A stretch of DNA of 64,000 nucleotides from Fervidobacterium gondwanense DSM 13020 (GTDB lineage Bacteria > Thermotogota > Thermotogae > Thermotogales > Fervidobacteriaceae), in assembly GCF_900143265.1 (NCBI RefSeq), contig NZ_FRDJ01000008.1:33137-97136 (forward strand). Direction: 5' to 3'. Of the stretch, positions 35,673 to 44,378 are shown piece by piece (within the stretch, counting starts at the first letter, position 1; each line of letters starts with the position of its first letter). Under the pieces are notes generated by a model. The model saw nothing but the letters and a program-made list of their open reading frames with translations. It had not been told where the DNA came from and made no database searches. The translations under genes were made by a program, and so were the position numbers.

Positions 35673-38327
35673 ATGAGATTTAAAGCAAGAATATACGTGT
35701 TGTTGATTTCAGTTCTGATAATGTCAGTTCTTTTTGCTCAAGAAGAATTTAGGATTCCTGAATCGTCATACTGGTATCCAAATGACTTGTTAGATTGGTC
35801 GCTGGAAGCTGACCCAGATGCGAAATACAACGTTTCGCAAGTTCCACTTCAAAAGAGGATTTCTGGCGAGAAAATATCAAGTAGTGCATCCGAGAAGGTT
35901 AAGATAGTAGCGCTATCTATAATGAATTCGTCTACAAGTGGTATGCCATCACAGGGAAGAAACGATTCAATGAAGGTCTATCCTTTCACGTATTGGCAGT
36001 ATGTAGATTATTTGGTAGCCTGGGCTGGTTCAGCTGGTGAAGGTATAATCGTTCCTCCAGGACCAGATACAATTGATGCCGGTCATAAGAACGGGGTTCC
36101 TGTCCTCGGGACAATATTCTTCCCTCCGAATGTGTACGGTGGACGAAGAAACTGGGTTGACCAAGTCTTGCAAGAAGATGAAGATGGAACATTTCCAGTT
36201 GCTGATAAATTGATAGAAGTTGCAAGATATTATGGATTCGATGGTTGGTTTATAAATCAGGAAACGGAAGGTTGTAACGAAGAGCACGCAAATACGATGG
36301 TAAGATTCATAAAGTATTTTAAGACTAAAGCACCAGAACTTATCATCTTTTGGTATGACGCCATGACAGATACCGGAGAAGTTGCGTGGCAAGGTGAACT
36401 CAACGAAACAAATGTGGATTTTATTGTGAGTAACGGCGAAAGAATTTCTGATTTTATGTTCGTTGATTTCAGATGGATTTCTTCAAAAAGGCCAAACTCC
36501 ATTGTTAACACATTGGCAAATTCTCAAAAGTACAATTTATCTCAGTACGATTTCTTTGCTGGTGTATTACTCCAAGGTGATGGGTACAATACTCCTTATT
36601 TCAATCTCCCGAAGATTCAGAACACAGACGGCACTCTTAAATTGTCGTTAGGTTTGTATGGTCCTTGCTGGTCTTATTATTCATCAAGAACTTTTGATGA
36701 ATTTTGGAAAAAAGAAAATGTACTGTGGATAGGCAATCATGAATCATTGGTGTATGGTGAAAAGTCTGTTAAGCCTGATTGGTCTGGATTTGCAAAGTTT
36801 GTAGTAGAGAAATCACCAGTAACGAAACTACCGTTCGTAACTAATTTCAACGTTGGACATGGTAAGTATTTCTTCGTTAACGGAGAGAAAGTAAAGAGCA
36901 CAGAGTGGCACAATAGGAGTTTGCAAGATGTCATGCCAACATATAGATGGAAAGTTGAAGGTAAGCCTTTAAATGTGCAGATTGATTACGATAACGCATA
37001 TTACGGCGGAAGTTCACTAAAGTTTTCTGGTGAAATGGAAAGAAATGACACAGCTTTGTATCACTTGTATGTTGCAAATCTACCAGTTACAAATAAAACG
37101 TATTTCTCTGTAGCATTTCTTTCGGAAGTTGGAAAAGTTGATGGAAGGATTGTTCTCAAGTTTGTTGATGGCGAAACGTTGAGTATCCCGGTTCCAAGTA
37201 TGCCACAGTGGCGAAGGTACGAGTATTCGTTACAAAATTACGCTGGTAAAACTATATCTGGAATATATCTATCTGTTAAGAGCAGTGCAAAGCAGACTGT
37301 TTCGTTCAATCTTGGTGAGATAGGTGTGTACGAGAAAGCAGCATCTCCGAAGGCTAATAAGGTGCAGATCGAAGACCTAACATTCAGTGAAGGGATTTAT
37401 GCACAGCTAAAGTTGACGATTCAAACTTCAGAAAAGGCAAAAGCTTATGAGATATACAGAAGATTACCGACCGGTAATGAACTCGTCTGGGTAAGTGTTA
37501 ATCCGTACACCTACATATACAGTCTCAGGCGTTTCGGGCACGAGAACGAAACAGTTTTGCAAGTTGTTCCAGTATCTGAGAACAACACCAGAGGTAAAGC
37601 TGTGAGTGTATCTTTCAAGTGGCCAGAATACCCGAAACCAAAAGCTGATTTTGTTGTGAGTAATACCATTATAAAACCAGGCGAGAGTGTTGTGTTTGAA
37701 TCTAAGTCTTCGGAAACAACAGAAAAGTTGACATGGGAGTTCGAAGGCGGAGAACCCGCTGTTAGCCATGAAAATGTGGTCCGTGTGACGTATAATAAAG
37801 AGGGTATATACACTGTTAAGCTCATCGCAGGTAATATTTCCGGTGAGGATGTAAAAGAAGTTCAAGGAATGATTGTGGTAACAAAGAATGCTGAGAAAAT
37901 ACAGAACTTGGCACTTGGAAAGGATACTTACGCAAGTAGCTTTGTTCCTGCTGAGAAACCAGCTCTTGCAGTAGATGGTACAGTTGAGAACAACAGTAAG
38001 TGGTGTGCAGTTGGAGATCTTCCACACTGGTTGGTTATAGATCTTGGAAAAGAGTATATAGTTAACAGGGTCATTATAAAACATGCGGAAAGTGGTAAAG
38101 AATCTGCGGATTGGAATACAAAGGATTACAGAATACAGATTAGTACTGATGGAGAAAATTGGAAAGATGTAGTTGTTGTTAGAAATAATCTTAAAGGAAT
38201 AACTGAACACTCATTCCCGCCAGTTAAAGGCAGGTATGTGAGACTGTTCGTTGAAGCCCCCACACAGACTGGAGATAAGGCTGCGAGAATATACGAAGTA
38301 GAGGTTTATGGCTTAGAAGAACAGTAA
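35673..38327 (+). CDS. Secreted GH85 endo-beta-N-acetylglucosaminidase with PKD- and CBM32-like domains
   Basis: GH85 enzymes cut between the two GlcNAc residues of the N-glycan core. After a signal peptide (to about residue 23) the catalytic domain shows YWQYVDYLVAWAG, GVPVLGTIFFP, and the diagnostic GWFINQETEG with N195 and E197 at the positions used for substrate-assisted catalysis, followed by WYDAMTDTGEVAWQ. An accessory beta-rich region follows, then a PKD-like domain (ADFVVSNTIIKPGESVVFES) and a C-terminal F5/8 type C/CBM32-like domain (WLVIDLGKEYIVNRV, YVRLFVEAP). ATG 35673 is preferred to GTG 35664. The gene follows the binding protein by 14 bases. Secretion suggests attack on glycoproteins outside the cell. 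Confidence 0.92.
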   Translation: MRFKARIYVLLISVLIMSVLFAQEEFRIPESSYWYPNDLLDWSLEADPDAKYNVSQVPLQKRISGEKISSSASEKVKIVALSIMNSSTSGMPSQGRNDSMKVYPFTYWQYVDYLVAWAGSAGEGIIVPPGPDTIDAGHKNGVPVLGTIFFPPNVYGGRRNWVDQVLQEDEDGTFPVADKLIEVARYYGFDGWFINQETEGCNEEHANTMVRFIKYFKTKAPELIIFWYDAMTDTGEVAWQGELNETNVDFIVSNGERISDFMFVDFRWISSKRPNSIVNTLANSQKYNLSQYDFFAGVLLQGDGYNTPYFNLPKIQNTDGTLKLSLGLYGPCWSYYSSRTFDEFWKKENVLWIGNHESLVYGEKSVKPDWSGFAKFVVEKSPVTKLPFVTNFNVGHGKYFFVNGEKVKSTEWHNRSLQDVMPTYRWKVEGKPLNVQIDYDNAYYGGSSLKFSGEMERNDTALYHLYVANLPVTNKTYFSVAFLSEVGKVDGRIVLKFVDGETLSIPVPSMPQWRRYEYSLQNYAGKTISGIYLSVKSSAKQTVSFNLGEIGVYEKAASPKANKVQIEDLTFSEGIYAQLKLTIQTSEKAKAYEIYRRLPTGNELVWVSVNPYTYIYSLRRFGHENETVLQVVPVSENNTRGKAVSVSFKWPEYPKPKADFVVSNTIIKPGESVVFESKSSETTEKLTWEFEGGEPAVSHENVVRVTYNKEGIYTVKLIAGNISGEDVKEVQGMIVVTKNAEKIQNLALGKDTYASSFVPAEKPALAVDGTVENNSKWCAVGDLPHWLVIDLGKEYIVNRVIIKHAESGKESADWNTKDYRIQISTDGENWKDVVVVRNNLKGITEHSFPPVKGRYVRLFVEAPTQTGDKAARIYEVEVYGLEEQ

Positions 38328-38339
38328 TTATTTACACGC

Positions 38340-38360
38340 TCCGGAGGCTCAGCCTCCGGA
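38340..38360 (+). terminator. Intra-operon hairpin after the binding-protein and GH85 genes
   Basis: Ten-base perfect arms TCCGGAGGCT and AGCCTCCGGA with a one-base loop are followed by TTTTG. It lies 13 bases after the GH85 stop and 33 before the permease start. It may act as a leaky terminator or as a 3' stabiliser that raises the level of the first two messages. Confidence 0.6.
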
Positions 38361-38392
38361 TTTTGTGGAACAAATCTAAGGAGGAACAAAAG

Positions 38393-39271
38393 ATGAGAAA
38401 AAATTCTACTCTGAAAGGTTTAATGTTTATTATGCCCTGGCTTTTAGGGTTTTCGGTATTTAACTTGTATCCTATTATAGCATCTTTTTACTACAGCTTG
38501 ACCGAGTATTTTATTACAACCAAGCCGAAATTTGTTGGTTTCTCAAATTACAAGTCAATGTTTTCTGATCCTCTTTTTTGGAAGAGCCTTACAAATACGC
38601 TTTTGTATGTCGTTGGTTTGGTACCATTGGGATTAGTTGTAGCACTCGGGATAGCTTTGCTACTTAATATAAAGCAACTCAAAGGGGTTTCAGTCTTTAG
38701 AGCCACAATCTATTTGCCTTCAATAGTTCCAGCTTTCGCATTTTCTGCTGTTGTAACACTCTTCTTCCATCCGTATATTGGTTTTGTTAACACTATTCTT
38801 TCATGGTTCGGTGTAGAAGGACCGCTTTGGTTGAGTAGCGAAACTTGGGTTAAGCCAACTATAATAATCGCTGCGCAATGGGGTGTTGGAGGTGCGATGT
38901 TGATCTTTTCTGCAGCTTTGAAGGATATCCCTTCTGAGTTATACGAAGCTGCACAAATTGATGGAGCGTCAAAATTCACTATGTTCACGAAGATAACACT
39001 GCCACTCATAACGCCAACGATATTCTATTACCTTGTGACGTCAACTATCGGAAATATGCAAATATTCGATTTACCAATGTTGTTAACTGGCGGTGGACCA
39101 GCGAATGCTTCAATGTCGCTTGGTATGTATATCTACAACCAGGCGTTCAAGTACACTAACATGGGATACGCATCAGCACTATCATGGATACTCTTTGGAT
39201 TCATAATCATGCTTACGTTACTCTATTTTGGATTTTCGAAAAAATGGGTATTTTATATAGGAAAGAACTAA
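38393..39271 (+). CDS. Sugar ABC transporter permease (MalF/UgpA-like)
   Basis: A 292-residue permease with six helices, starting LKGLMFIMPWLLGFSVFNLYP, and with the EAA loop ELYEAAQIDGASKFTMFTKI followed by TLPLITPTIF. It belongs to the carbohydrate uptake family 1 (CUT1). ATG 38393 follows AAGGAGG; the GTG at 38363 lies in the hairpin region and is not used. It forms a heterodimer with the next gene product. Confidence 0.94.
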   Translation: MRKNSTLKGLMFIMPWLLGFSVFNLYPIIASFYYSLTEYFITTKPKFVGFSNYKSMFSDPLFWKSLTNTLLYVVGLVPLGLVVALGIALLLNIKQLKGVSVFRATIYLPSIVPAFAFSAVVTLFFHPYIGFVNTILSWFGVEGPLWLSSETWVKPTIIIAAQWGVGGAMLIFSAALKDIPSELYEAAQIDGASKFTMFTKITLPLITPTIFYYLVTSTIGNMQIFDLPMLLTGGGPANASMSLGMYIYNQAFKYTNMGYASALSWILFGFIIMLTLLYFGFSKKWVFYIGKN

Positions 39272-39283
39272 GAGGTGACAGCA

Positions 39284-40114
39284 ATGAGAAGAGGGATAAT
39301 GAATATATCAATTGCATACATTGGCATTTTCTTAATATCGATTATTTACATATTGCCATTTTTGTGGACGATAGGAACAGCTTTGAAGCCTGATAGTGAG
39401 ATGTTAGACTTTCCTCCAAGCTTTTTCCCGGACGAACCAACATTTGAAAACTTTCCAAAAGCCTTGCAGAAATTCCCATTCGGAAGATATTTTATGAATT
39501 CTCTCATTATAACCATTGGAAATGTCATAGGTGTTGTATTTAGTGCTCCTCTGGTTGCTTATGGATTTAGTAAAATAAAGTGGCCGGGACGAGATGTCTT
39601 GTTTTTTGTAATGTTGAGTACTGTCATGATTCCAGGAGCAGTAACTATGGTGCCAACCTTCTTGATATTCAAAAATTTAGGATGGTTAAATACGTTTCTT
39701 CCACTGATTGTTCCAGCTTTTCTCGGAGGAGGTGCAATGAACGTATTTCTTATCAAGCAGTTCTTTGAAACTATACCTCAGGAAATGTTAGAAGCAGCCA
39801 GAATTGACGGTGCGGGGGATTGGATGATATTCAGAAAAATCATGTTGCCACTTGCAAAACCGGTGTTGGCTCTGGTTTCACTATTCACTTTTATAGGCAG
39901 TTGGAACAATTATACAGGTCCGCTGATCTACATTACGAGTGAAGAGAAGTATCCACTAGCACTTGGAATGCCTATGTTCATGAACAGATACGGCACTTAC
40001 TGGAATCAAGCCATGGCTGCAGCGATACTTACTTTCTTACCTACTGTGATTTTCTTCCTCTTTGCGCAGAAGTATTTAATCGAGGGTATAAAACTCTCAG
40101 GAATCAAAGGGTAG
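39284..40114 (+). CDS. Sugar ABC transporter permease (MalG/UgpE-like)
   Basis: A 276-residue CUT1 permease. It shows the N-terminal helix LISIIYILPFLWTIGTALK, then FMNSLIITIG, and the EAA loop EMLEAARIDGAGDWMIFRKI followed by MLPLAKPV. ATG 39284 is six bases after AGAGGTG, better than GTG 39275. It lies 12 bases after its partner permease. Confidence 0.94.
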   Translation: MRRGIMNISIAYIGIFLISIIYILPFLWTIGTALKPDSEMLDFPPSFFPDEPTFENFPKALQKFPFGRYFMNSLIITIGNVIGVVFSAPLVAYGFSKIKWPGRDVLFFVMLSTVMIPGAVTMVPTFLIFKNLGWLNTFLPLIVPAFLGGGAMNVFLIKQFFETIPQEMLEAARIDGAGDWMIFRKIMLPLAKPVLALVSLFTFIGSWNNYTGPLIYITSEEKYPLALGMPMFMNRYGTYWNQAMAAAILTFLPTVIFFLFAQKYLIEGIKLSGIKG

Positions 40115-40139
40115 TTCTTCGAGTAAAGGAGTGATAAAG

Positions 40140-41165
40140 TTGGATCCGAAGTATAGAGAGATTGAAAAGTACATAGAACAACTGATTTTAACCGGAAAGA
40201 TATTACCTGGTGATAAATTGCCTTCAGAAAATTCACTGGCTAAGAAATTTAACACGACAAGAATGACTGTAAGAAAGGCATTTGATGAATTGGAGAGTAT
40301 AGGATTGATAACAAAGGTGCAAGGCGTTGGAACATTTGTTTCTGAAATAAACGTTTTTGCACATAAGCGTGTAGGACTTCTCATAAACAATAAGAGAATC
40401 ATGTACGGTGCGGTGAATTTTCTGTCCTCAGTGGGGACAAAAATGTTCTCGTTGCAGAAAGGAGTTAATGAGAAAGAAGAAGAAAAAGCGCTTGATGACC
40501 TTTTATCGAAGGAGATAGATGGATTAATTATAGAGCCATCAGAATATTCAATCAGAAACAAGCTACTTAAGGAACTCATTAAGAGCCGTTTTCCAATAGT
40601 TTTTGTTGACAGAAACATACCCCTTGATGATGATATCCCAACGGTAATGACTGATAATTTTGCAGGTGGGCGACTTCTTGCGCGTCATATGAAGAAGAGT
40701 CATCGTGTAGATAGTGCATTATTTGTGACAGCTGAGGAGTTAACGATATCGAGTGTTGAGGAAAGATACAAAGGAATTTCGAAAGAATTAGGATACAGTC
40801 CTCATATAGTGAGAATTGACAGAATTGATGGTGACTATTCCCCACTTGTAAATGAAGTCCAGTTGAGAAATGCTAAGTGTGTATTCTTCTGTAACGATAT
40901 GCTTGCGGTAAGGGGTTTATTTTATTTAGTTGAAGGTGGATTTAGAATACCAGAAGATATAAGTGTTACAGGGTTTGATGATGAATATGTCTCGAGTATA
41001 ACGAGACCAAAACTCACAACAGTGAAGCAGGATTTAACTAAAATCGGTGAAGTTGGAGCGTCGGTTTTGATGAGTATTATTAAGGGAGAGAAAGTAAAAT
41101 CAAGATACCTTGTTGGTGTTGAACTGGTAGTAAGAGAATCTTGTGGTTGTCCATCAGAAGAATGA
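40140..41165 (+). CDS. GntR/LacI hybrid regulator, AraR-like
   Basis: A 341-residue regulator with an N-terminal GntR winged helix (residues about 1-70: YIEQLILTGKILPGDKLPSE, TTRMTVRKAFDELESIGLI, GVGTFV) joined to a LacI/periplasmic-binding-like sensor domain (residues 80-335: VGLLINNKR, DGLIIEPSE, PIVFVDRN, FCNDMLAVRG, VTGFDDEYVS, LTTVKQD). This is the AraR architecture. The start is probably TTG 40140, spaced from GGAG; GTG 40131 would overlap that site. The likely operator is the palindrome in the operon's own promoter, with a mannose-containing sugar as inducer (inferred). Confidence 0.9.
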   Translation: MDPKYREIEKYIEQLILTGKILPGDKLPSENSLAKKFNTTRMTVRKAFDELESIGLITKVQGVGTFVSEINVFAHKRVGLLINNKRIMYGAVNFLSSVGTKMFSLQKGVNEKEEEKALDDLLSKEIDGLIIEPSEYSIRNKLLKELIKSRFPIVFVDRNIPLDDDIPTVMTDNFAGGRLLARHMKKSHRVDSALFVTAEELTISSVEERYKGISKELGYSPHIVRIDRIDGDYSPLVNEVQLRNAKCVFFCNDMLAVRGLFYLVEGGFRIPEDISVTGFDDEYVSSITRPKLTTVKQDLTKIGEVGASVLMSIIKGEKVKSRYLVGVELVVRESCGCPSEE

Positions 41166-41197
41166 TAAACATGCATGTATAGTTTGGAGGTGCTCAT

Positions 41198-44100
41198 GTG
41201 AGAAAGAAGGATTTCGAGATAGGCCACTTATACCGTTTACTTGGTGAGCTTGTACCATACGCAGTAGTTTCCAAGAGAGACTATGAAGGTTGGAAGCACA
41301 ATGAAAGCAAGATATCGTTACCTTACAAATGGGACGAAAGAATTCTGCCAGCTGTTTTTGTCAATTCTTTTAAGTTCACTTCTCTGGAAAAAGGATACAG
41401 TTGCTATCTCAGAGCATGGTTTGGTGGTGAGAGTCTTGTATTAGTAGATGGTCAGCCGTATGGGGAGGTTAATGTTTTTCACAAGGAAGTGGATTTGACT
41501 AAATTTTGTGATGGAAAGGAACACATTCTCAGAATTGAGACTATGCCAAGAGGATTGTTCGGGACAAAAGAGGAAAGCGTTTTCAAGAATTCTCAACTGG
41601 TAATATACGATGAAGAAGTTAAGCAAGTATTGAATTTTATCAAAAACGTAATAGATGTGACTAAGGAAACAGACGATGAATCTCTTGCTAATTTTCTAAT
41701 TAGTGAAACCAACGCATTCTTGTCTTCGGTCTCCAAGCCCAAGAATACCGAAGCGTTCAAAAGCTCAGTTGTTGAGAATCCCACCATACTCGGCCAAGTG
41801 ACTTCTACATGGTCTCATCCGGATTTTCCAAACGACAAAGTCATTTACGATTTGTCTTTTAAAAAGATGCTCTTGGAAAAATTCGAAGAATATGAAAAAT
41901 CGATAAAATTTAAGGGTCTGCCATTATTTCCAAAAGTAGGGAATGTCTTCGTTTGCGGACATGCGCACATCGATTATGCTTGGCTTTGGCCCGTTGAGGA
42001 AACAAAGAGAAAAATCGTTCGAACGTTTGCGAATGCTGTTCAGTTGGCTGAGAAATACGATGAATTCATATATTCTCAATCATCAGCCCAGATGTATGAG
42101 GATTTGAAGAGTAGCTATCCGGAACTTTTTGAAAAGATTAGAAACCTTGTGAAACAGGGGAAATGGGAACCTGTGGGCGGTATGTGGGTTGAGTCAGACT
42201 GCAACGTTCCGAGTGTAGAATCGCTTATCAGGCAATTTTACTATGGGCAAAAGTTTTTCGAAAAGGAATTTGGAATAAGGAGTAAGGTTGCTTGGCTTCC
42301 TGATGTATTCGGTTTTTCATGGGTGCTACCTCAGATTTTGAAACAGTCAGGAATTGAGTATTTTGTAACAACGAAACTGAGTTGGAACGAGACGAATGAT
42401 TTTCCATATGATTTGTGCGTTTGGCGCGGAATTGATGGCTCAAAAGTCGTATATTACAGCTTTAAGAACTACGAGGAAGGTTATAACGGTAGGATAAGTG
42501 CTCGGTCGTTAATAAATACTTTTGAAAATTTCAGGCACAAGGATATCACTAAGGATATTCTGTTGTCATTTGGATACGGTGACGGTGGCGGAGGACCTAC
42601 GGAAGAGATGTGCGATAATTACCAGCCACTGAACGAGATACCTGGAATTCCAAATGTCAGATATTCTCGTGTTGAAGACTATATGGAACATTTGGTACAA
42701 GATTTTGACTTGTCAAAATTGCCTGTCTGGGATGGAGAGCTCTATTTGGAACTCCACAGGGGAACGCTTACATCACAAGCAAGGACAAAAAGACTTCACA
42801 AGATTGCAGAAACTCAATTGAGAAATACCGAAGTCTTGAATGCGTTGTACTTGGAAAATTATCAGGAAGAAATAGACGAGCTCTGGAAGGTTCTTCTAAG
42901 AAACGAATTTCATGACATATTGCCCGGTTCATCGATTAAGGAAGTCTACGAGGACACTGAACGGGAGTTGACTCATGTCATCGAAAGTTGCGAGAAAATT
43001 CAGCAAAGTATAGTCGAAAAGAATTTAATCAGTACAGAAGGGTATACAGCGTTTAATTTCTCATCTTGGCAGCAATGCATGAGAAATGATTCATCAGTTA
43101 AGGTCGAGCCATTGAGCTTCGTGCATCTTGATAGATTAGATGATGCAAGAATAATTAAGAAGGAAAAAGCTATTAAAATAATGGTAGAAGGAAAAGACTA
43201 TATAATGGAAAATGATAAACTCAAAGTCCGTGTGTACCCGGACGGAAGTGTGAATATTTACAATAAAGAGCTCAAAAAATGGGCGTTCAACAAGAGCGGG
43301 AATTTGTTAAGGATATACGGTGACGTTCCTCCGTACTGGGAAAATTGGGACATAGATGCTTCGAGCAAACTTTCTGAGTGGAAACCTGAAGTGGAGAGTG
43401 TTGAAATCCTTCATACTGAGACAAGCGGTAAGATTAAAGTCAAGTACGTATTTGATTCAACAACAATAGAACAGGTATATGTCTTAGAACCGGAAAGCGA
43501 CGAGTTATTGGTTGAAACGAGTGCTGACTGGCACCACAGAAGAGCGGTGCTTAAAGCATTATTCCCGACTAATGTTCTGAGCAGGTACGCATTGTATGAC
43601 ATTGATGGTGGATACATCCAAAGGAGTACAACTGATAATACATCTTTTGAGCAGGCGCGATTTGAAGTGCTCGGGCACAGGTGGGTTGACATTTCGCAAT
43701 ACGACCACGGTGTGTGTATTCTCAACGACGGCAAGTACGGACATTGCGTTAAAGGAAATACGATTGAAATGACACTTTTGAAAGCAGGTATCTATCCTGA
43801 TTTTTGCGTTGATGAAGGGCACCACGAGTTCAAATATTCGATCCATCTACATGGAAAACAAGATGTGATTGATTTCTACAAGAAAGCAGATAAGCTTAAT
43901 AATCCGGTGAAGGTTTATAAAGGCAATTTGAAGGAACCAAAGTTACAGATAAGAATTGAACCTGAGAATTTTAAAGTGCTCTCAGTTAGGAAGGTTAATA
44001 AGAAAGTTTATCTAAGAGTTTTAGAATGTACAGGTTCTTCGGGAGATGTTTCGATTGATTTCTTAACGAACGGTTTAAACTTCAAAAAGGTGTCCTTGGT

Positions 44101-44203
44101 AAACGCACTCGAAGATTTGATAGGAGATTTGAATGTCGTAGATAATACTGTTAATATTCCAGCTGAACCATTTAAGTTTTATACTATAAGTGTGGAGCTG
44201 TAA
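41198..44203 (+). CDS. GH38 alpha-mannosidase
   Basis: A 1001-residue cytoplasmic alpha-mannosidase (no signal peptide). The zinc-site motif GHAHIDYAWLWPVEE (H257, D259), the nucleophile region WLPDVFGFSWVLPQIL (D369), YGDGGGGPT, ELYLELHRGT and NEFHDILPGSSI are intact, followed by the large C-terminal beta-sandwich domains usual for GH38. GTG 41198 follows GGAGGTG at five bases. It would remove alpha-linked mannose from the oligosaccharides imported after GH85 cleavage. It is the last gene of the operon, before a strong terminator. Confidence 0.95.
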   Translation: MRKKDFEIGHLYRLLGELVPYAVVSKRDYEGWKHNESKISLPYKWDERILPAVFVNSFKFTSLEKGYSCYLRAWFGGESLVLVDGQPYGEVNVFHKEVDLTKFCDGKEHILRIETMPRGLFGTKEESVFKNSQLVIYDEEVKQVLNFIKNVIDVTKETDDESLANFLISETNAFLSSVSKPKNTEAFKSSVVENPTILGQVTSTWSHPDFPNDKVIYDLSFKKMLLEKFEEYEKSIKFKGLPLFPKVGNVFVCGHAHIDYAWLWPVEETKRKIVRTFANAVQLAEKYDEFIYSQSSAQMYEDLKSSYPELFEKIRNLVKQGKWEPVGGMWVESDCNVPSVESLIRQFYYGQKFFEKEFGIRSKVAWLPDVFGFSWVLPQILKQSGIEYFVTTKLSWNETNDFPYDLCVWRGIDGSKVVYYSFKNYEEGYNGRISARSLINTFENFRHKDITKDILLSFGYGDGGGGPTEEMCDNYQPLNEIPGIPNVRYSRVEDYMEHLVQDFDLSKLPVWDGELYLELHRGTLTSQARTKRLHKIAETQLRNTEVLNALYLENYQEEIDELWKVLLRNEFHDILPGSSIKEVYEDTERELTHVIESCEKIQQSIVEKNLISTEGYTAFNFSSWQQCMRNDSSVKVEPLSFVHLDRLDDARIIKKEKAIKIMVEGKDYIMENDKLKVRVYPDGSVNIYNKELKKWAFNKSGNLLRIYGDVPPYWENWDIDASSKLSEWKPEVESVEILHTETSGKIKVKYVFDSTTIEQVYVLEPESDELLVETSADWHHRRAVLKALFPTNVLSRYALYDIDGGYIQRSTTDNTSFEQARFEVLGHRWVDISQYDHGVCILNDGKYGHCVKGNTIEMTLLKAGIYPDFCVDEGHHEFKYSIHLHGKQDVIDFYKKADKLNNPVKVYKGNLKEPKLQIRIEPENFKVLSVRKVNKKVYLRVLECTGSSGDVSIDFLTNGLNFKKVSLVNALEDLIGDLNVVDNTVNIPAEPFKFYTISVEL

Positions 44204-44241
44204 CAAAAAAGACGTAAGGCGCACAAAATACGAATAAACAA

Positions 44242-44267
44242 CAACCGAGGGTATTGACCCTCGGTTG
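44242..44267 (+). terminator. Terminator of the N-glycan operon
   Basis: Perfect 11-base arms CAACCGAGGGT and ACCCTCGGTTG with a four-base loop, followed by AGTTTGTTTT, 38 bases after the mannosidase stop. It may also serve the convergent LVIVD gene. Confidence 0.8.
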
Positions 44268-44378
44268 AGTTTGTTTTGAGGAAATTAATTTTCCTTCGTA
44301 CTCTTGTGAAGGTTCTTCTAAAGTATCAATTGAATGATTTGTTAGAAAGTGTGAACCGTTATCTCAGTACGTTAATTT

